A DNA stretch of 64,000 nucleotides from contig CM017557.1 of the NCBI GenBank assembly GCA_007844125.1, forward strand, positions 64,705,174 to 64,769,173, in the 5' to 3' direction. Below the pieces are notes generated by a model, which did not search any database, was not told the origin of the DNA, and saw nothing but the letters and a program-made list of their open reading frames with translations. Source of the DNA: Sinonovacula constricta (lineage: Eukaryota > Mollusca > Bivalvia > Cardiida > Solecurtidae). This document shows positions 1-11,490 of this stretch, piece by piece; the first letter of the stretch is position 1, and each line of letters opens with the position of its first letter. Position numbers and translations under genes: made by a program.

Positions 1-150
1 AAGGCTAAAAATGTATGGCCCAACTAGGTTGAAACTGTATGCCACACCAAGCTGAAACTGTATGCTCTAATAGTCTGAAACTGTATGCCCCAATAGGCTC
101 ACACATATATATGCCCCAAATAGGCTGAAATTCTTGCCCCATAAGGTGTC
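1..150. repeat. degenerate ~23-bp tandem repeat
   Basis: Several imperfect copies of a unit close to GCTGAAACTGTATGCCCC follow one another. GAAACTG recurs at 31, 54 and 76, giving a period of 22-23 bp. Later copies decay and are broken by a short TA run. The array touches the window edge, so its full length is unknown. It lies just beyond the 3' end of the minus-strand Ngaro-like element and could belong to that element's terminal repeats, but this is not shown. Confidence 0.6.
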
Positions 151-639
151 AACCATATAATTAAACAGGCTTCGCATTTATAAAATAATCAAGTTGCAAC
201 TTTCAAAGGAAATTCCGCCACCTGCAACTATGGCTAATCCTGGGAAACAGAAATCGTGCCAGGCTGCTCAATGACGAAATCCCAGGTCTATGTCAAATAT
301 GCAGACACTGACATAGTAAATGCCTGTTTTTAACCTACTTATTAACTAAATTGATTATTACTTTTCTGTTCGGACTGTGCTGTCTGCCAAATGACAATGC
401 CCAATCTTAGGCAGGGCCACCGTCAAAGCGAAACAAACAGTAAACAGTTATCGCTTTCGGAACAGCACAATCCAACAGAATACCATAATAGGGTCTACAA
501 ACGAATGGCCGGATGGAGACAAGAACCACATGTGGCCCGTCGAATCCTATAAATTAATACATCTTCACAATCACCCACAACATTTACATTTGACTCTACT
601 AGTTTACTAAAGGCATGCCAAATTGCCTTTATGGAAATC

Positions 640-1190
640 CTCCAGTGCCGATGCCCACTGATTCAATAAAATGCAATTACCTAGAAATGTAAGATGCACA
701 CCATCATTCCTGTACAATGCTGGTATTCACTCTTGCAGGTCAACCTGCTTAATGTAAAACCCTCCACCTTGCACTATCGTGTGTGCTGCGTAATTGTTGA
801 AGCATCTCCTGCCCGATTCCATCGCAGCACAATTGTTAGAATATCGCCAACAGTTCCTAGGCAGCACTTCAGACCAAATCACTTTCACATTAAAGTTACT
901 ACGTATAAACACCAAAGTAGCATTCAACAAAAACCTCATCCTCCGCAGGGATATTCTACCCAAGACATTGCCCCCACAGTGGAGCAGAATCACAGACGGC
1001 TCGTCACCAACCTGCTTCAACAACCGTAGCTTGCTCATGACATCCAGAAGCGACAGCCCACTGTATCCTTGCTACCATATTTCGGCCCAATCAAGACCCT
1101 AGGAAATGCCACCTGGACGAGACTTGGCTACCGTGAAAGCGTGCTTCTCTATCAACGAACCCAGACACCAGATCCGTACAGTTCCTAAAA
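640..1190 (-). pseudogene. SGNH/GDSL-hydrolase-like domain of the retroelement (broken)
   Basis: Read on the minus strand, the segment shows a conserved pattern: an 'IWCLGSLIEKHAF' start block near 1170, 'QGYSGLSLLDV' near 1060, the block 'ILLHCGGN' near 975 (GGNV where GGND is expected), 'VIWSEVLPRNCWRYS' near 870, and a C-terminal 'DGVHLTFLGN' near 680, which matches the Asp-x-x-His end of SGNH hydrolases. Two in-frame stops fall between 1110 and 1060. The 103-codon open stretch at 1038-727 is only the middle of the domain. It follows the recombinase on the same strand. In living elements the domain is presumed to be an esterase-like accessory of unknown substrate. The GGND change and the stops mean this copy is inactive. 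Confidence 0.65.
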
Positions 1191-1301
1191 TAACTTTGTT
1201 CCCATTATTAAAAAGGGGGAATTGTGCATTAAAAACCTACTATATGCTTATTTTAAAGTGAAAATACTATATGCCAAATGTATATTAATGTACGACTGTC
1301 T

Positions 1302-2230
1302 TTACAAAAATCCAACGCCTACTACAATGCTTTTACAACTTAGGAAGGGTGAACACCGAATCTTGCCTAATATAAATGCCGTAGGCATCCGTCCGCCATC
1401 TGCCTGCCTGCTGGATGACGTCTGGAGGATAACCTGCAACAGCAGCTGCAAGAGCAGCCCCAATGCGAAAGAAATGTGATGTGAACCCGTCATACTGGAG
1501 CTCTAGCCGACTTAGACACTTTTTCAGAATTGCTGAGAACTGGTACCGCGTAAGAGGTGCAACATCCAGATGGCACAACAACGGACCCTTAATAAACGGA
1601 CGTTGCTGCAAGAACCGTTGAACACTAAGCACTGGACAAATTCGTGTACCTGTATGGCACAGCTTAAAATCGAGCGCCATGCTCATGCTGGTCATTCTTA
1701 CAATGTCTAATTACTAGTAATGATGAATCACCACTTTCATCAATGCTAATATCCGACGCCATAATGACAATTTCAGTGTTACTCCTATTAGTGGCAACTA
1801 ATTCACTGATCCTCAGAAAACCAAAGAAAGCCAAGCAATATGCTGCAGTAAACAAACGTGTCTCGTACTCGTTTCTGCAAACATTCTGCAAAGCCCCAAG
1901 AACCCCCTTTAACAAGACTTATGTAATTGGTAAACGTAAACTATTCCGTCTGACTGAGCGCTTTAATCCCTCCAGTGCCTTTTGCACAACAAAATTTCTT
2001 AAAATGTCATGACAACCTCTCATTTTACATTGAAACCCAATAGCCTTTACAGACAAATGAGCTGTGCTATCTTTTAATCCGTGTAAAGAAACCCAGGCAA
2101 TAAACAAGGCAATTGTGTCTATTGATGGGGGTCAATCTTTCAGTAAACTATATTCAGTTCGAATTTTTCAAAGCTATTCAGTCCTGTGTTGTAAGCATTA
2201 GTCGTGTTTGTAGCCAGGGCTACATTTATC
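1302..2230 (-). pseudogene. tyrosine recombinase (YR) pseudogene
   Basis: The core-binding domain is read from about 2230 to 1920 ('NAYNTGLNSFEKFEL', then 'FIAWVSLHGLKDSTAHLSV'). The catalytic domain follows: 'FFGFLRISELVA' near 1820 holds the first catalytic Arg. 'HFFRIGAALAAAVAGYPPDV' near 1440 holds the second Arg in an H-x-x-R box (here HFFR). 'AGRWRTDAYGIYIR' near 1390 contains the Trp, followed by the nucleophile Tyr region. Known members of this family cut and rejoin DNA through that Tyr to insert a circular cDNA. Defects seen: an in-frame TAA at 1921-1919, a frame change near 1664-1695, and another near 2150. The spacing of motifs is otherwise normal, so decay is moderate. Confidence 0.8.
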
Positions 2231-2289
2231 AACCTTGAAGTCTCGGATCACAAATCCATGATCGAAAGCGTTCCGGTATGACCTGTGGT

Positions 2290-2700
2290 ACCGCGTCTGC
2301 TTCCGGCGCCACATTCCGAAACCTCACCCACGGTTTGCGAGAAATTGAATCAGCAATGGTATGAGCATATGTTCCATAGCCAAAAGCACAAAGGGCCTTG
2401 CCAATTGCATAAGCCGTTTTGATTTAGCAGTCTGCTTATTAATGACGGTTACCAGACCCTCGTTGTAAATATAAAGCACAATCTGTCAACTGCTTAATTT
2501 ATGGCCCCACAACACCAGTGCAAGCAAAACAGGCACTAGAAATGTTATGTCCCTCAAAATCTCATTTCCAAACCACGACTCTGGCCATTGAAAATATGCC
2601 CACTCATTACCTAGCATTACCTAGCAAACAACCGCAACCTAGACCAGCTGACCCTGCACTGTCTGTAAACATATTTAAGCTATCAGATTCAATTATATTT
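2290..2700 (-). pseudogene. RNase H domain end of the YR retroelement
   Basis: The minus strand reads 'LNMFTDSAGSAGLGCGC' near 2665, the TDSA block of retroelement RNase H. It then gives 'RDITFL' and 'LLALVLWGHKL' near 2540-2500 in shifted frames. It ends with 'HTIADSISRKPWVRFRN' near 2350, the usual ADSLSR end that precedes the recombinase in DIRS/Ngaro polyproteins. Several frame changes break it. This domain removes RNA from the RNA-DNA hybrid during reverse transcription. The reverse transcriptase that should precede it was not recognised. Confidence 0.6.
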
Positions 2701-2709
2701 AACGTCCAG

Positions 2710-4460
2710 CAGCGACACTTTCCTCTTTTATGCGATATATAACTTACGTATTATTGCTAATGTGCTCAAAGAAAAGTAATTTATCTTTAAAACAATATTA
2801 TCCACGTTCCAATGTATTATGCGCAGACAATTCTAAAATGTCGACAGAAACGCCAGTTTGACTAATAACACGTTTTTGAAATGAGAAACAGATGCAGACG
2901 CAACATATGCATATGTGTTTATCTAATTATTAATGGCACCGAATGCAGTTTTGTGTCCTTCGTTTGTCATTCTGAATACTGGGAAGTAAAAAGGCATATG
3001 ATGGTGTTGAAAACTGCTATCGGTTACCATCAAACATTTACATAAGACAATGCAAATAAATACGGTGACACGCACCCACTGTCAGACATTCCGTTTTCCT
3101 GTAAATCATCTTTTTATAATTCCGTATTTTTGTGATCTCTGTGAATATTTAATTTATTCGTCTTGTGGTCTTTTTTATATTTGGACGACTACTAGTTTCG
3201 ATTGTTAACACATTTGTTTCTTTTACTCTATATCATAATCATTTCCATCATCATAGTCATAATAATGGTTATATTTATGATAATTGTTTTATAATTGATT
3301 TGGTCATTTTATTTTTTATATTGTCATTGGCAGAGGCTGCTCTATGAACAAGTAATTTTTACAGACAGTCATTTGGTACTTGTATAAAGTTTGACACGTT
3401 GTCCGAAGCTACGTTCGTTAAATGATACAAGATTTAACATTTAAAGTAATACATTATCTCAATTAACTTGATTGTACGAAAAACCATCCCTTCCATTGCA
3501 ATTTGCACGTGGACACAATATATCCCGGATATTTTCCTAAGCAAACAAAATCCCTCACGTAAATTAATAAAACTAAACTATATCACAACGTTTGATTTCC
3601 ATTAGAAAAAAAAATCCAGTTCAGAACAAATAAAAATGTACGGAAAGAATTTTGTTTGACTATGCTAAAATAAATGGAAATTTGTCTCTGATACCCAGCC
3701 CACACTTTCCAGAAATGCCTACGAGTGGAATGTAGACAACGCACTATTTTTCTCTGAAAACCGATGGCAATAGATACATTGTGGTGCTGTGAATGTTTTT
3801 ATTGTCCACGAATAATAGAGAATAATTGTCGATTACCATTTTTGTCGTTTTGAGAATGTCTTTGAGGTATTGAGAAGTTCCTCTTGATGTGGGGTAGAAT
3901 AATAATGCTGTCTGTGTATCAAAGGGAAGGGATAAGTTGTCGTGAAAAAGTCTTACATGCCTGTGGTTTGTCCTTGTTGAGCTGGAATCAATTGTCGCAA
4001 ATATGAACATATGTCAGGTTCTTTGAGCGATACAAAATGTATGAAACTTGAGAAACAGCCTCTATTGAGCTTGTGTTGTTTTTTTTTCTAGAAAAGTCAC
4101 TTAAGTGTTAAAAACTGGTAATATTTTGCTGTTCGCAGAGCTATTGGAATTAAAAAAACGTGCCCATTTATCAAACCGGTCGGGCAAAGATTGCTATCTT
4201 GGAAAAGTCTCGAGTTTCAGTGACAGTGGCCCACACGCGAAAATGTCCAATTTTAATATTGGTAGTGCAGACAGTGAGAATAAATCTGTGTTGGACGCTC
4301 GGAATATTCCTTTTCAGAAATCAAATGTGGTTTTTTACCACCAAATAAATGAATCATGTCTCGCTATGCTGTCGGAGCATCATCTTTGGTGAAAGTGTAG
4401 ACATCCTGGAATATTTGCTGGACATTACAATATACCACAGCACCAGCACACATGCGTGAA
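2710..4460. other. AT-rich intergenic stretch, no firm gene
   Basis: No recognisable domain was found. A minus-strand open stretch at 4010-3744 (88 codons) and a plus-strand one at 4105-4392 (95 codons) have fairly balanced composition but match nothing I recognise. Neither has a convincing pair of splice sites. They are listed only so that they can be tested against transcript data. Confidence 0.4.
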
Positions 4461-4468
4461 TGTTTGCA

Positions 4469-4526
4469 CACACGCACACACACACACACACACACGCACA
4501 CACGCACACACACACACGCACACACA

Positions 4527-4561
<35 letters not shown>
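4469..4561. repeat. (AC)n microsatellite with CG interruptions
   Basis: About 90 bp of alternating A and C, broken in several places by 'ACGC'. It opens false reading frames on both strands (His-Thr on plus, Cys-Val on minus). It is typical of invertebrate intergenic DNA. Confidence 0.97.
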
Positions 4562-4562
<1 letters not shown>

Positions 4563-4564
4563 TA

Positions 4565-5470
4565 TTCAAATGAAAGGCCCACACCAACACAGACTTTGGA
4601 ATAAAGTTTGGTACATTTTTAAAGAAGAGTTTAGAGTGGAATTAGGCCAAAGTTGGATTGTCTTACCGTTATGTGCATAAAAATTGTGTTAAAAGAGAGT
4701 TATGTAGGAAGTCATTTAAGAGACAACTTAAACCAGATGTAAATAATTTACCTAGACACTACAGAAAAGTTATGGCTATAAAGTAATTCAATTTCCAAAG
4801 CCGCATGATAAAGCATATTGCAGACACCTATTTTCCACTGTGGTCGTTTAAAGAAGTGCAGTAGCTCCAGACAACGCACACAATTATGAATATATAATAA
4901 TAATGCATTGCTTCTTGGGTGATTAATTTAAAAGAATATACACCAGACACTTTTACATAAGATATGGAATATGTCAGAAATAAATTAATTGCTAAAAGGA
5001 CGAATTTCATGCTCGAGTCCAAATCACAGAATCTAACAGAGAAAATCTAATCTTTATGTTTATGCGTCAAACATATGAGTACATTTGATATTTTCTCTGA
5101 TTTGTATTTACGCGTATTTTGCCTTTCTTATTTTTTTAAAAAAATAGTTCTGACTGGTATTCCCAAACAAAGAAATAAAATACCTTTTAGTCATTTAAAT
5201 AAAGATACATGACTAGCCTTCTGTTATTGATATATTCCATTTATATTTGACCTTATAAAAGGAAAACAAGATATAATACCGAAGAGAATTATAAATCCTG
5301 ATTAAATTAGTTTTGTATTGTCGTATTGTGAAATAAATGCACTATTCAATGTGATAATGATGACGTATCATATAATGATTAAATATTATAGTTTATTAAT
5401 GTTGAAATTAATTTCTGTTTAAACAAATTATAACTGTTGATCTTGTTTACAGAATATTAAACCAAAAGGT
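4565..5470. other. AT-rich spacer, nothing recognised
   Basis: I see no domain, splice pattern or repeat that can be named between the microsatellite and the short repeat A fragment. Confidence 0.5.
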
Positions 5471-5473
5471 AAA

Positions 5474-5566
5474 AAGAAAAGGTCCTATCAAAATTTGCAC
5501 AGATATTTAAAATTTATCTTCCTGTAGAGAAAAGCAAACAGCGTAAATGTAAATGTGTCAAGACTT
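5474..5566 (+). repeat. repeat A, truncated head only
   Basis: The stretch begins 'AAGAAAAGGTCCTATCAAAA' and continues through 'CACAGATATTTAAAATTTATC' and 'GTAGAGAAAAGCAAACAGCG'. It matches the first ~95 bp of the longer repeat A copies at 7574 and 21060. It stops before the conserved core, so this copy has its 5' head but no 3' part. Confidence 0.8.
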
Positions 5567-6064
5567 CGCTGATTACATTTGTAATAAAATCATAGTTGAT
5601 AACATAAAAATTACATGCACTGCATTGCTCAGAGTGTTTACGACTTGCATGTTATCCAGTGTCCGCCTTAATGTCTTAAGTGTTCTTGTTCTTAATTGGG
5701 AATTCTACTAACATGTCTTTAGGAATTGCCGGAGTGACAACAATATTTGTCAAAATGTTTTGTATGTAATGCATCAAGTGTTTACAATCTCATTTATATC
5801 TTCAGATTATCTTGGTACTCGTCCAGATTGACAACAGTTCCATCACTTAGTCCTTGTATCAACACAGGTATCCACAGGCATGTTGTGTCATTTAAATTTA
5901 AACTTGTATAAATAACCACCGCATTCCTCATCCTTCGTTTTGTCCCTCATCCGATGACTGTTATACCTTTCCCCAGCCAAGTCGCAACCTTGATTTGTAC
6001 AATAACACAGAACCCATTTAGACCATTCGGTGAAATCGTAGATTGCATGGCTCGGTTTCATGTG

Positions 6065-6193
6065 TCAAATAGTAATACACTCCTCGCCGCGGGATTCTTT
6101 TAAAAAAAGTCCTACATCGAAACCTGGTGCTCTCATATCCACATGTCTGCGTACATTGGGCCCATTTTCTTCATTATCCAGCGTGACAATCGA
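6065..6193 (-). CDS. possible terminal coding exon, function unknown
   Basis: On the minus strand a pyrimidine-rich stretch (TTCTTGTTCCTCTTTCG, about 6235-6219) leads to an AG at 6195-6194. From 6193 an open frame of 42 codons runs to a TGA at 6067-6065, with residues such as 'DNEENGPNVRRHVDMRAPGF'. Base composition is richer in GC than the flanks and the residue mix is protein-like. No family is recognised and no upstream exon was found. It could equally be chance or a transposon scrap. Confidence 0.22.
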   Translation of the reverse strand, partial: SIVTLDNEENGPNVRRHVDMRAPGFDVGLFLKESRGEECITI

Positions 6194-6299
6194 CTGGTTC
6201 ATATATTTGTGTTGAAATACGAAAGAGGAACAAGAAAGGAATTTAGTCATGGAATATGCCCTTTAGGTACACGTGTTGATCAGTTTGAAACAGTATGGT

Positions 6300-7420
6300 T
6301 CTTTAAAAAATAAACTGATTATTCGGGTCAAAAAGATATTTTACAAGGCTTCAACTTTACATAGGGCATACAATGTGGAATAGCTTACTTGGAATTATTA
6401 AGCAATGTCTGTCACAAATATTGTGAAGTACCGCAATTCATTTGTCTTTCAAGGTGGCATGCCATAATTCAACAAATTATCAATGCATATGACGTTTTAA
6501 TTATCTAAATTGCAAGTCTTCGAACTATTCAACCATCTATCTTAGTGATGAAATTAAGCAACTTGCCTAACAAAAGTCATTTTATCGGTTGTTTTGACCG
6601 TACCAATATCAAATACTTCTTTATAAAAGATGAAATAAGTAAAAGATGTTTTGTTAGGTTACAATTAAAAATGTGTTTTTGCTGCATTCATTTTCATTAT
6701 AAATACATACAGGTCTTTAAAAGACTACATGTTGACAAATGATGAAATTACAAATCGTCCCTAGACCAAAAGCACTTTTAATTCAAGTCTTTAGTTTTAC
6801 ACTATGCAAAGGGAGCTTTATGTTGTTCAGATGTATTTGTATACATAAGTAATAAACTAATAACATTATGCAAAAATTTTTACAATTAAAATCTTAAAGA
6901 CATTTGGAGAAATTGTATTATATATATATATATATTTTTAGAGCGATCTTTTATAATAAAACTTAAAATTGTTCTTTCATTTAGTAAAAAATGATTATTT
7001 ACCCTAATGAATGTAAAAACTGATATTAAGTAATAAAATCTCATCAACAGGTGTTGTCGAATGACGGATTGATTGTCAACTGAATGCACATTCTTTGCAT
7101 AGCACAGATGCGAAATATATAACATTTGTATGTAAGCTTTATAGGATATATTCTCCAATGCATATTCTCGAGTCGTTTTATGACTTATAACAGGTATATG
7201 TTAACTAAACAATGTTTTATCATGCATCGTTTTTCCACAATGTATTTGGTTATCTTCGTGAAACCATTTCTACAAAAAAGGCTTTACCGTTTATATTGTG
7301 TAAGGTGTTTTAAAGCACGAAGGAAAAGTTTCCTCGAAGTGTTCACAACAATGTTGTGTTTGTGCCCTACACTGACTATTGCATAACAACATTAAATGAC
7401 ACATGTGTTATGATAGTGAA
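6300..7420. other. AT-rich spacer, nothing recognised
   Basis: Only short open stretches on both strands and a short (TA)n at about 6917-6935. No domain or splice pattern is supported. Confidence 0.5.
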
Positions 7421-7423
7421 AGT

Positions 7424-7560
7424 AGGCCCCCGTAACACAGTGGTAGAGTCACCCATTATAACTCTTATGGCTCTTACCGCGTGTGTTCTAGTCCAGTTCG
7501 GAGCGAAGGACTTAATATGAGAATGTCTTTCAGCTGACGTGCGGTGCGCCGGTGGTTCTA
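7424..7560 (+). repeat. degenerate tRNA-related SINE fragment
   Basis: The segment starts with an A-box-like 'AACACAGTGGTAGAGTCA' and has a B-box-like 'GTTCTAGTCCAGTTCGG' about 45 bp later. Downstream it carries 'GTGCGGTGCGCCGGTGGTTC', which matches the body of the better preserved SINE at 36783-37022. It abuts repeat A with only a few bases between them. Confidence 0.55.
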
Positions 7561-7573
7561 CCTATAGTTAAAT

Positions 7574-8110
7574 AAGAAAAGGTCCTATCAACATTCCCAC
7601 AGATATAAAAAAAGGTCCTTTCAACATTCCCACAGATATTCAAATGTAATGTACCTCTAGACAAAGTCAAACAGAGTAAAGGTAAATGTGAGAAAAACAC
7701 AGAGACGAGGCATAACTCACAAAAAAGAAAACACCATCAGTTACCTACCGCATTGGAACGGTCAGTCGGCAAAAGGACCGAATGGGTTGCATAGACCTGG
7801 TTTGTGGAGCACTCTAACCTCGCACTTCCTGAAGGTTTTTCTATCAAACAGACAGTGTAAATAAAAATATCCAGTCAAAGTGAAACAACTAACAGTAAGC
7901 ACCAGCATCGGGAGTTAAAACAGATGCGCATTACGCCATGCTCGTCGGTGTAAATAAAATAAAATATCAACATATGTACATTATGTACATTAGATAAAAG
8001 TCTCGGCAACCTTAAATTTCCAAATGATAGAGTAGTTTGAAATAAACAGCCCAAGCGCTGACGTATAAAACGAACAATTTAATGACGTTATTCAATGCCA
8101 TGAGGTCATA
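7574..8110 (+). repeat. repeat A, full-length copy with tail
   Basis: The head 'AAGAAAAGGTCCTATCAACA' is duplicated locally (7575 and 7608). The conserved core 'GGAACGGTCAGTCGGCAAAA' lies near 7757. The A-type tail runs through 'AAAAGTCTCGGCAAC' at about 8011. A further stretch ('AAATGATAGAGTAGTTTGAA' to 'CAATGCCATGA') matches the linker between A and B monomers at 47.25-47.38 kb. There is no tRNA-like head and no open frame of note. Confidence 0.85.
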
Positions 8111-8289
8111 TGCCTACAGTGTCAAAAGTGAAATATAAAAAACACGAAAGAAATCATCGAATTTAAGAAAACAACCAAAACCAACAAAATAAAATGTAGT
8201 ATTGTTATGAGTTAATAGGTATTCTGCTATTATACTTAAAAGTATTGTTATGATGCTATTATACCTAATAGTAACTGCTATTATACTTA

Positions 8290-9275
8290 TCAGCAATAAA
8301 ATCATTAAAGAATTTTGAAAACGCCTTTTTCAGTTTGTGAAAACGAAGCCTTTTTAAACACTAAAGAAGTAATAAACCGGTCTCTAGTATTGAAGTCTTC
8401 GTCTTTAGTAAAATCTTGTGGAAACCTTGTAAGTTTTGATATACCACAGGAGGTAGCACGAGGTGAATCACCGCCAAGTTGAAATCATTTTCTTGTCAAA
8501 GATTTTTGTAGAGACGTTGTCATTGGAAATGGCGATCTCAATGTCTAGAAATGCTGCATTAAAATATCAGTTATTTGCTTTATTAAGGGTAAGTTCTGGA
8601 GGGTAAATCAGGTGGATCATTTGAGAAAAGGTTATCTATATTAAGAATATCGCCAAGATAGCGTGACGTTAAATTGAAAGCCTCTTTAATTTGGCTTTGG
8701 CTAGAAGGGGATAAAGTTAACATAGAATCTCGTTTAATGCAGTATAAAACAAATCTGCAATAAATGGTGTGCTGTAGGTTCCCAAAAGAATACCAATTGC
8801 ATAGAGCTTCACAAACATCCAAGTCCACATAGTACACTTTTCAAGAAAGTGTTGGTGAAAAATGCATTACTTTCATGACATGCAATGTATAGACGTTGCT
8901 CTTGAGCAAATGTGTCTCAAAACAAGCAATCAATTTGGTCTTTATTAAATCATGAGGTAAAGAACTGTACAGCGTAGAGAAATCGTAAGTTTTTACTACA
9001 AAGCAATGAAATTTTAAAGTACGAAGTTTGTCTAAGACATCTGAAGAATTATTAATAGACCAAAATGTTAATTCCTGAATTTTCATACACTTTTCACAGT
9101 ATTTAACAACGTGATAACGCACGGCTGTAAGGCAAGACATAAGTAGTTTAGATATGTGGGCGGTGGTGCTAGAGCTTGCATTAGATATAAAACGTAACCT
9201 GTATGGTGCTTTGTGAAGCTTCGAAATCCAGTACAGTGTTGGAAGTTTTTATAGCTTTGATTCTATCATGATATT
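8290..9275 (-). pseudogene. Penelope-like reverse transcriptase, catalytically dead
   Basis: The domain starts with 'LPTLYWISKLHKAPYRLRFI' near 9250. It passes through 'VKTYDFSTLYSSLPHDLIK' near 8980 (an intact YDFSTLY box holding the first catalytic Asp). It continues with 'VCEALCNWYSFGNLQHTIYC' near 8800 and 'FNLTSRYLGDILNIDN' near 8660. Three defects are visible: an in-frame TGA at 8843-8841; loss of the segment that should carry the GxPMGTNCAP box between 'HTIYC' and 'RFVLYC'; and YLGD where YLDD is expected. These polymerases prime reverse transcription at nicked DNA or telomere ends. This copy cannot work. Confidence 0.85.
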
Positions 9276-9599
9276 GAAATTATGCAATATATGTTTATGT
9301 TTGTCAATGAATGTCTAAAAGTAAAGGCTGGTGCTAGTGTAAGAACTGGTGGTGGATAACTCAGCATTCAGTACATTTTGTAATATAGTCGTCAGACAAA
9401 ATTATGTTGTTTGAGGGTTTGTCTGCAGGTACAAGTACCAATGTATCATGAATATTCTGAAAGGACTGTTTTAGGTGTTTTAAAAGATAACACTATTTCT
9501 TAGGTTAACTAAAAGGATGGAAGCGTAATAATTTATTTTCATTTTTTTATTATTTTAAAATGGCTACTGTATTTAATTTATGGCTATCGATGATGTTTA

Positions 9600-10147
9600 A
9601 ATCCCCAGTTATGGCATGGGCCAGAATGTAAATAACAGAAAGATGAAGTTAAACAGTTACAAGAATCTTGAGAAGGATCCGGTTAAGGTCTGCTAGAGTT
9701 TGGTTGTAGTTAAACGTAAAACCTCTAATGGTTAAATATACATGTACTTATAACAAATCATTGGGTGTTTTTTTTGTTATCAAAGTAACTGGAGATTTTA
9801 CTGTTGATATTTTGCAAAAGATAATAGGTAAGTCGATCAAATCAATCCCTATATTAATGTATTTGATTTTTCATACAATGTCGTTTGTGTTGTGACCGTT
9901 TATCAATATGAGGTCTTAAAGCATGGATAGTATACTCCTGAAAAATGGAAGCCGCCTCATATAAAGGATGAGTTCGTAAATATATTTTATCTGTCTCATT
10001 GTCCAAAATAACAGATTTCAAAGGAAGATTTGTAACTGTACAAAGCAAGGCGTGAATATCAGATCGAATATAAAGTGTGTTCAGATCTTGATTAGAAACA
10101 TTTTTCCTGAATCTGAGTTTAAGATTAAGATTTTTTTCTAATTCCAT
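9600..10147 (-). pseudogene. Penelope-like element, upstream coding region
   Basis: The minus strand opens with 'LKLRFRKNVSNQDLNTLYIR', then 'HPLYEAASIFQEYTIHALRP' near 9950. After a stop and frame changes come 'FDNKKNT' near 9770 and 'PSQDSCNCLTSSFCYLHSGP' near 9650. This Cys-rich block and its flanks recur in Penelope-like ORFs of invertebrates upstream of the polymerase. Its function is not established. A possible extension at 10361-10125 is open but was not recognised as part of the family. Confidence 0.7.
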
Positions 10148-10399
10148 TTGATCGGCTTTTAAAATAGAAAACGGTGATTATGCATACTAAAGATGTCAAT
10201 GTTCGGATTTTAAGAAATTTTGCTCGCCTGATGAATATTATCATTAAAAACGAGTGGAAATGAAGTCTGAAGTTTTTTTTAATCCAATCAAGTTCGGCAC
10301 TGTATCTGGCATGTAATTTAAATGCTTTAGAAACATCGTCATCGGTAACATGTTTTTGCAATGGTTGTTTACATAATTTAAAGAATATTCAGTAGTAAG

Positions 10400-11440
10400 A
10401 AAATAATTATAAAGAAAGTTCTTGAAACGACGAACGTTGCGGTTTTTATAAGGATTTTCTCGAAATCTAATTTTAAGCGTCCCGGTTGTCCAACGTTCTG
10501 CAGTTTACAGTTGGAATAGTTTCTTGTTATTACATAAATTATGTTGTTACTTTGTCAATCATCATCACAAGGTAAGGAAATGTACACATAATGTCCACTC
10601 TGCAGTTGTGCGGGAGATTTCCTTTCATTTTTACTAGAAACGTAATGTAAAATACATGACTGCCGAAGAAAAACATTACTCGAATTAGAAATATAAATGT
10701 AATTTATTATTAATGAGTCGCTGATACTTGGGTCTTAAAATAGCCAAAATCTGTTCTGTCTGTTCTTTCTTATTTAAAGTTAAGATGAAATAATTTATTT
10801 ATGTATACGTCTTATTGTAATACCCCAGTATTATTGCCACTCACCGTGCATGCATGGTTGAAATGGATTCTAAGTAATTTCTGAAGTTTTCCTTTTGTCT
10901 TTATGTATTAATCTGTTGAGATGATTGATGATGGTAACAAGCCACAAAATTGCAATAATATGTGTTGACCAAGGTTAATATACTAGCCAACAGCACACCA
11001 TTCAACTCTGTGCTCATACAGACAATACTGAAGTCATTGTTTACATTTTATTAGTTTTCGCGACTTCATCCAACATCCGATATTTTGATGACATCCATAT
11101 TAAAGAGCCTTGTTTCTTAAAGATTTCATTCCAAATAGGTTTAAGTCAAATTACCAAGGTATGTCCATGTTTCATCAAGCTTAAACTTCTTAAAATTCAG
11201 TAATTTACTTTTTGAAAGTGTAACGGCATGTTCGTAGTTCCCTTCTTGAATGTTGCATCATGGGATTGTAAATGTGGTTGCTAATAGTTACGCAGTTATT
11301 TGCATCGTATTCTTAAGATATAGTCTGGAAGAAAATGAAAATGATGAATAGACAAAGATTCATTTCCATGGTATATAATTTTGATATTAAATAATTATAT
11401 GTATGTTACAAGTTAATTTCTACTTTATTCAAAAGCCTTT
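10400..11440. other. AT-rich spacer upstream of the Penelope relic
   Basis: No domain, RNA gene or clear repeat is seen. Short homopolymer and AT runs only. Confidence 0.45.
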
Positions 11441-11490
11441 GTAAAGTTCTATAGAGAATTTAATTTGGGTTAACGTTTTACCATAAATTG

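Larger units (their letters stand above)
640..2700 (-). mobile_element. Ngaro-like tyrosine-recombinase retrotransposon relic
   Basis: Three coding remnants lie in the same orientation in the order expected for tyrosine-recombinase (DIRS/Ngaro) retrotransposons: the end of RNase H (about 2700-2290), a tyrosine recombinase (about 2230-1302) and an SGNH-hydrolase-like domain (about 1190-640). SGNH hydrolase domains are known from some Ngaro-group elements, so Ngaro fits better than DIRS1. All three parts carry stops and frame changes, so the copy is dead. No reverse transcriptase core is recognisable upstream of 2700; the element is 5'-truncated or decayed there. Terminal repeats were not identified. 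Confidence 0.7.
8290..10150 (-). mobile_element. Penelope-like element relic
   Basis: A long run of minus-strand protein similarity extends from the upstream region (about 10147-9600) through the reverse transcriptase (about 9260-8580) to the C-terminal part (about 8570-8290). The reading is broken by stops and frame changes. No GIY-YIG endonuclease was found beyond 8290, so the 3' end is missing or decayed. A fragment of the same family lies on the plus strand at 46.15-46.75 kb. The (minus) sequence 'FLDIEIAISNDNVSTKI' near 8530 is nearly the same in both. Confidence 0.85.

Noticed and set aside
4354..4680. Cys-Val and His-Thr repeat frames on both strands
   Set aside because: Direct translation of the (AC)n microsatellite.
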